From Leptotrichia sp. oral taxon 215 (GTDB lineage Bacteria; Fusobacteriota; Fusobacteriia; Fusobacteriales; Leptotrichiaceae), in the NCBI GenBank assembly GCA_905371725.1, contig CAJPML010000023.1:1-8973 (forward strand): a stretch of DNA of 8,973 bases, written 5' to 3'. Of this stretch, positions 6,742 to 8,973 are shown in pieces. Each line of letters starts with the position of its first letter. Positions within the stretch are counted from its first letter, which is position 1. The notes under the pieces are model-generated. The model saw only the letters and a list, made by a program, of their open reading frames with translations, did not search any database and had not been told where the DNA came from. A program made the position numbers and the translations under genes.

Positions 6742-7431
6742 TTATGAAAATGCAGTCAGAATTTTTTCTTCATCCAGAATTTTTTTAGGATTACCCGAAA
6801 ATTGGATTTCTTTTTTTATACATGTTACAGTATCTGCCATTTCTATTACCTGTTTCAAATTATGATGTACCCACAAAATAGTCATTCCCTTGTTTTTCAA
6901 TTCTTTTATTATATTTCTAAAATAGTCTTCACCTAATTTATCGATTCCTGTAAAAGGTTCATCAAGTATGAGCAGATTAGGCTCAGGATAAATTGCCTGA
7001 GCTAAAAGGAGTCTCTGTTTTTCTCCACCGGATAAATTTCCTATGAGCCTTTTTCTTTTTTCATACATTCCTATTTTTTTCAGTAAATCATCCAATGATT
7101 TTCTATATTTTCCTGAAACACCTAAAAAACAAGGTTTTTTCTGATAAACAATTGAAAGGAAATTTTCTACCGTTATCGGCAATGTTTTGTCAAAATCTAA
7201 CGACTGCGGTACATATCCTATTGTTTTAGTATCATCATATGAAATAAATATTTCTCCTTCATAAGAAACCTGACCAAGTATGCATTTAAGCAATGAGGTT
7301 TTTCCTCCTCCATTAGGCCCTATAAGGCAATGTATTTTCCCAGGCTCTATCGTCATATTTATTTTATCCAATATTTTTGTATTTGATAATGTTAATCCTA
7401 AATCTTTTATTTCAATTAATATACCCGGCAT
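6742..7431 (-). CDS. Metal ABC transporter ATP-binding protein (ZnuC/MntA-like)
   Basis: This 229-aa ATPase subunit powers the metal importer at the cytoplasmic face of the inner membrane. All motifs are intact: Walker A GPNGGGKT (38-45), Q-loop VPQ (74-76), ABC signature LSGGEKQR (133-140), Walker B LLILDEP (153-159), D-loop TGID (161-164) and the switch histidine in WVHHN (His190). Length suits the compact Zn/Mn-type subfamily. A longer reading from an ATG at 7470 would overlap the binding-protein gene by 38 bp. The ATG at 7431 has AAGAGGA upstream and follows the preceding stop by one base, so it is preferred. The one-base spacing suggests translational coupling to the binding protein. It has a CxxG-like stretch but no sign of decay. 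Annotation is secure for family, less so for metal. Confidence 0.93.
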   Translation of the reverse strand: MPGILIEIKDLGLTLSNTKILDKINMTIEPGKIHCLIGPNGGGKTSLLKCILGQVSYEGEIFISYDDTKTIGYVPQSLDFDKTLPITVENFLSIVYQKKPCFLGVSGKYRKSLDDLLKKIGMYEKRKRLIGNLSGGEKQRLLLAQAIYPEPNLLILDEPFTGIDKLGEDYFRNIIKELKNKGMTILWVHHNLKQVIEMADTVTCIKKEIQFSGNPKKILDEEKILTAFS

Positions 7432-7432
7432 A

Positions 7433-8332
7433 CTATTTTCCTCTTGCTTTTCCAACGTCCAACATTGCATTTGTCAGAGAATCCAGATTATATTTCATAA
7501 ACCTTTCAAAACTATCTTTTGTATAAGCCCCCCTACTCATATGTGAAAGACTTCTTATCCTTACACCTGTTGCCTTCTGTATTGTTGTAGAATATTTATT
7601 GGTTACCTGTGCATCTACAAAGACTACATCTATCTTATCCCTTTTTATAATATCTATTATTGCCTTTATGTCTGAAGCACTTGGTTCTACTCCGTGAGCA
7701 GGCTCTATTACGGCTCTTACCCTCAGCCCAAATTCAGACAATAAATAATCATAACCTGCATGTGAAGTTGCCACCTTCATATTCAGATTTTTCAAATGAT
7801 TTACTTTTTTTATGGCAGCTGCCTTCATATTTCTTAATTTCTGGGCATATGCCTGCGCATTTTTGTTATAATAGGCTTTGTTTGCAGGGTCTATCTGTCC
7901 CAGCTCCCTTGCTATCGTATATATCTGCTGAATAGAAGAAGTTATTGATATAAACGAATGTGGGTTCATTATTCTTGTCTTTGTTCTCATTCCAGAAACA
8001 GGCATTAAGGAAACACCTTTATTTGCATTTATTATCTTTATTTTTCCACCCATTCTGGCTGATCTTACTATTTCATATATAAATTCATCATGCCCTATAC
8101 CATTTACAACGAGAATATTTAAAGTAGCCATTTTTTTTATATCTTCAGGCCTTGCCTTATAGTTATGAACATCGTAAATATCCCCTCTTATTGCAGGAAC
8201 AACTTCCATTTTATCTCCAACAATATTTGCCACAAAACTGTAATAAGGTTGCAAAGTTACTCCAACCTTCAATTTTCCATAAGAAATTGCACTCATTAAT
8301 ATCATTGAAACTATTAATAAAAATTTTTTCAT
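7433..8332 (-). CDS. Metal ABC transporter substrate-binding protein, ZnuA/cluster A-I type
   Basis: A 299-aa periplasmic protein that captures a divalent metal and delivers it to the permease. It has a signal peptide (MKKFLLIVSMILMSAISYG) without a lipobox Cys, so it is probably soluble in a true periplasm. The expected metal ligands are present in order: His56 in DVHNYK, His125 in NPHSF, His191 in SHAGYDYL, and Asp240 in VFVDAQ. A family block PAHGVEPSASDI (211-222) follows the third ligand. There is no long His-rich loop of the kind seen in many zinc-specific ZnuA proteins, so Zn is not certain; Mn, Fe or Ni cannot be excluded. The ATG overlaps the upstream stop (ATGA, 4 bp), with AGGTGA in front. 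Together with the one-base gap to the ATPase gene this indicates tight coupling. Confidence 0.92.
   Translation of the reverse strand: MKKFLLIVSMILMSAISYGKLKVGVTLQPYYSFVANIVGDKMEVVPAIRGDIYDVHNYKARPEDIKKMATLNILVVNGIGHDEFIYEIVRSARMGGKIKIINANKGVSLMPVSGMRTKTRIMNPHSFISITSSIQQIYTIARELGQIDPANKAYYNKNAQAYAQKLRNMKAAAIKKVNHLKNLNMKVATSHAGYDYLLSEFGLRVRAVIEPAHGVEPSASDIKAIIDIIKRDKIDVVFVDAQVTNKYSTTIQKATGVRIRSLSHMSRGAYTKDSFERFMKYNLDSLTNAMLDVGKARGK
7439..7445 (-). promoter_or_regulatory. Ribosome binding site deciding the ATPase start
   Basis: AAGAGGA on the minus strand lies inside the last codons of the binding-protein gene, 7 nt before the ATG at 7431. The upstream ATG at 7470 lacks such a site and would add 13 residues not typical of the family. 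Confidence 0.6.
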
Positions 8333-8922
8333 TCAATATCACCTTTCCCTTCAAATTTCTGTCTTTCAGTTTCACCAGTATATGGTACTATTTCCTTCCA
8401 TCCTGGAAAATTCTCATCAATGGCAAATTCAACCTCATCTTTATGTAAATGAGTCTTTATAAATAATATTTTTGTATTTTCCCTATTTTCATTATCTACT
8501 GTTACAATAAAATTTCCACTAGTCATGACATTTTCACATAAACCAACATAATATGTCATTTTTTCCCTGTCAATTCTATCCCATGTCAGTTTCCCCCTTT
8601 CCTCCCATGTAATATCCTTTGTAAAGGGGGGGATAAGTTCATCTTCCAGCTGCTTTACCGTAGGAAGTTTTTCTTCCTTTCCCTTCATTTTTATTTCACT
8701 TACAAAATTTGTCAAATCTGAATAGATTCCAGCTTCAATGTTTGAAAACTCTGTATAGGAGCTTATCTGACCTGATTCTATTTTCTGTTCCGTCATTTTA
8801 GGTTTTCTCATTTTAATTAACAAAAAAGCATTCAAAATTAGAAATACAATCATTATTCCTAAATATATATTTTCTTTTTTTGAACTTGCCGGCTTAAGTT
8901 TCTCTGTGACTATTTTACTCAC
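8329..8922 (-). CDS. Single-pass membrane protein resembling DUF6162, first gene of the metal ABC cluster
   Basis: A 197-aa protein with a short basic cytoplasmic N-terminus, one membrane helix (about 20-37) and an extracytoplasmic domain of about 160 residues. I recall DUF6162 proteins as membrane-anchored neighbours of ZnuA-type transporters; size, topology and position fit, but the match is from memory and could be wrong. In the outer domain are the block WDRIDREKMTYYVG (114-127) and a HxH pair, His158 and His160 in KTHLHKDE, which could contact metal. Function is unknown; a docking or regulatory role for the importer is a guess from context. The start is unclear: a GTG at 8922 sits inside GAGGTGAG, which looks like a ribosome site itself. 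A run of seven C's (coding strand) lies within the gene at 8626-8632. It overlaps the binding-protein gene by 4 bp. Confidence 0.65.
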   Translation of the reverse strand: MSKIVTEKLKPASSKKENIYLGIMIVFLILNAFLLIKMRKPKMTEQKIESGQISSYTEFSNIEAGIYSDLTNFVSEIKMKGKEEKLPTVKQLEDELIPPFTKDITWEERGKLTWDRIDREKMTYYVGLCENVMTSGNFIVTVDNENRENTKILFIKTHLHKDEVEFAIDENFPGWKEIVPYTGETERQKFEGKGDIE

Positions 8923-8925
8923 CTC
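8918..8925 (-). promoter_or_regulatory. Shine-Dalgarno-like sequence overlapping the GTG start
   Basis: GAGGTGAG on the minus strand contains the GTG used as start (8922). There is no other purine-rich site upstream. The next codons are AGT, AAA, ATA and GTC. If this motif is the ribosome site, translation might begin a few codons later at a rare start such as ATA. Confidence 0.35.
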
Positions 8926-8973
8926 TATATTGTATAGTAAATTTTTATGTTTTATCTATATTATGTATTTGTG

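Noticed and set aside
8925..8937. Inverted repeat CTATA-TTG-TATAG just before the first gene, as an operator
   Set aside because: Arms of five A/T-rich bases are expected by chance here, and the promoter region beyond it is mostly outside the window.

Overview
This AT-rich window (visibly about 30% GC, long A/T runs, AGA-rich codons) carries nine genes, all on the minus strand. Transcription therefore runs from high to low coordinates. The codon use, the binding proteins with signal peptides but no lipobox Cys (as in a two-membrane cell), and the 7TM-HD phosphodiesterase together fit a member of the Fusobacteriota, perhaps Leptotrichia-like. That assignment is an inference; no rRNA or other taxonomic marker is present.

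Region 1 (8922 down to 3535) is one tightly packed seven-gene cluster for metal uptake. In order it encodes: a single-pass membrane protein resembling DUF6162; a ZnuA-type periplasmic binding protein with its metal-binding histidines; the ABC ATPase; the ABC-3 permease; a second ZnuA-like protein with no histidine at all; a small secreted protein of 139 aa; and a DUF4198-type secreted protein. Both of the last two should expose a histidine as their first mature residue. Spacing runs from a 4-bp overlap to 68 bp, so one operon is likely, with a possible internal promoter before the DUF4198 gene. The core is an ordinary Zn/Mn/Ni-type importer. The four extra envelope proteins are the unusual part and may form a periplasmic metal relay.

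Region 2 (3328-3534) is a 207-bp gap. It holds a long nested imperfect palindrome followed by a T-run (a likely terminator for the metal operon) and then a good sigma-70-type promoter for the next gene.

Region 3 (3327 down to 1) is a second transcription unit. It starts with an 823-aa XPD/DinG-type helicase that carries an N-terminal JAMM (RadC/MPN-like) metalloprotease-fold domain. Its iron-sulfur site keeps three of the four expected cysteines. Twelve bases later begins the N-terminal 281 codons of a PgpH-type c-di-AMP phosphodiesterase, cut by the window edge.

I saw no tRNA, rRNA, CRISPR array or intact mobile element. The best candidates for something new are the JAMM-helicase fusion and the seven-gene metal cluster with its histidine-free binding-protein paralogue.
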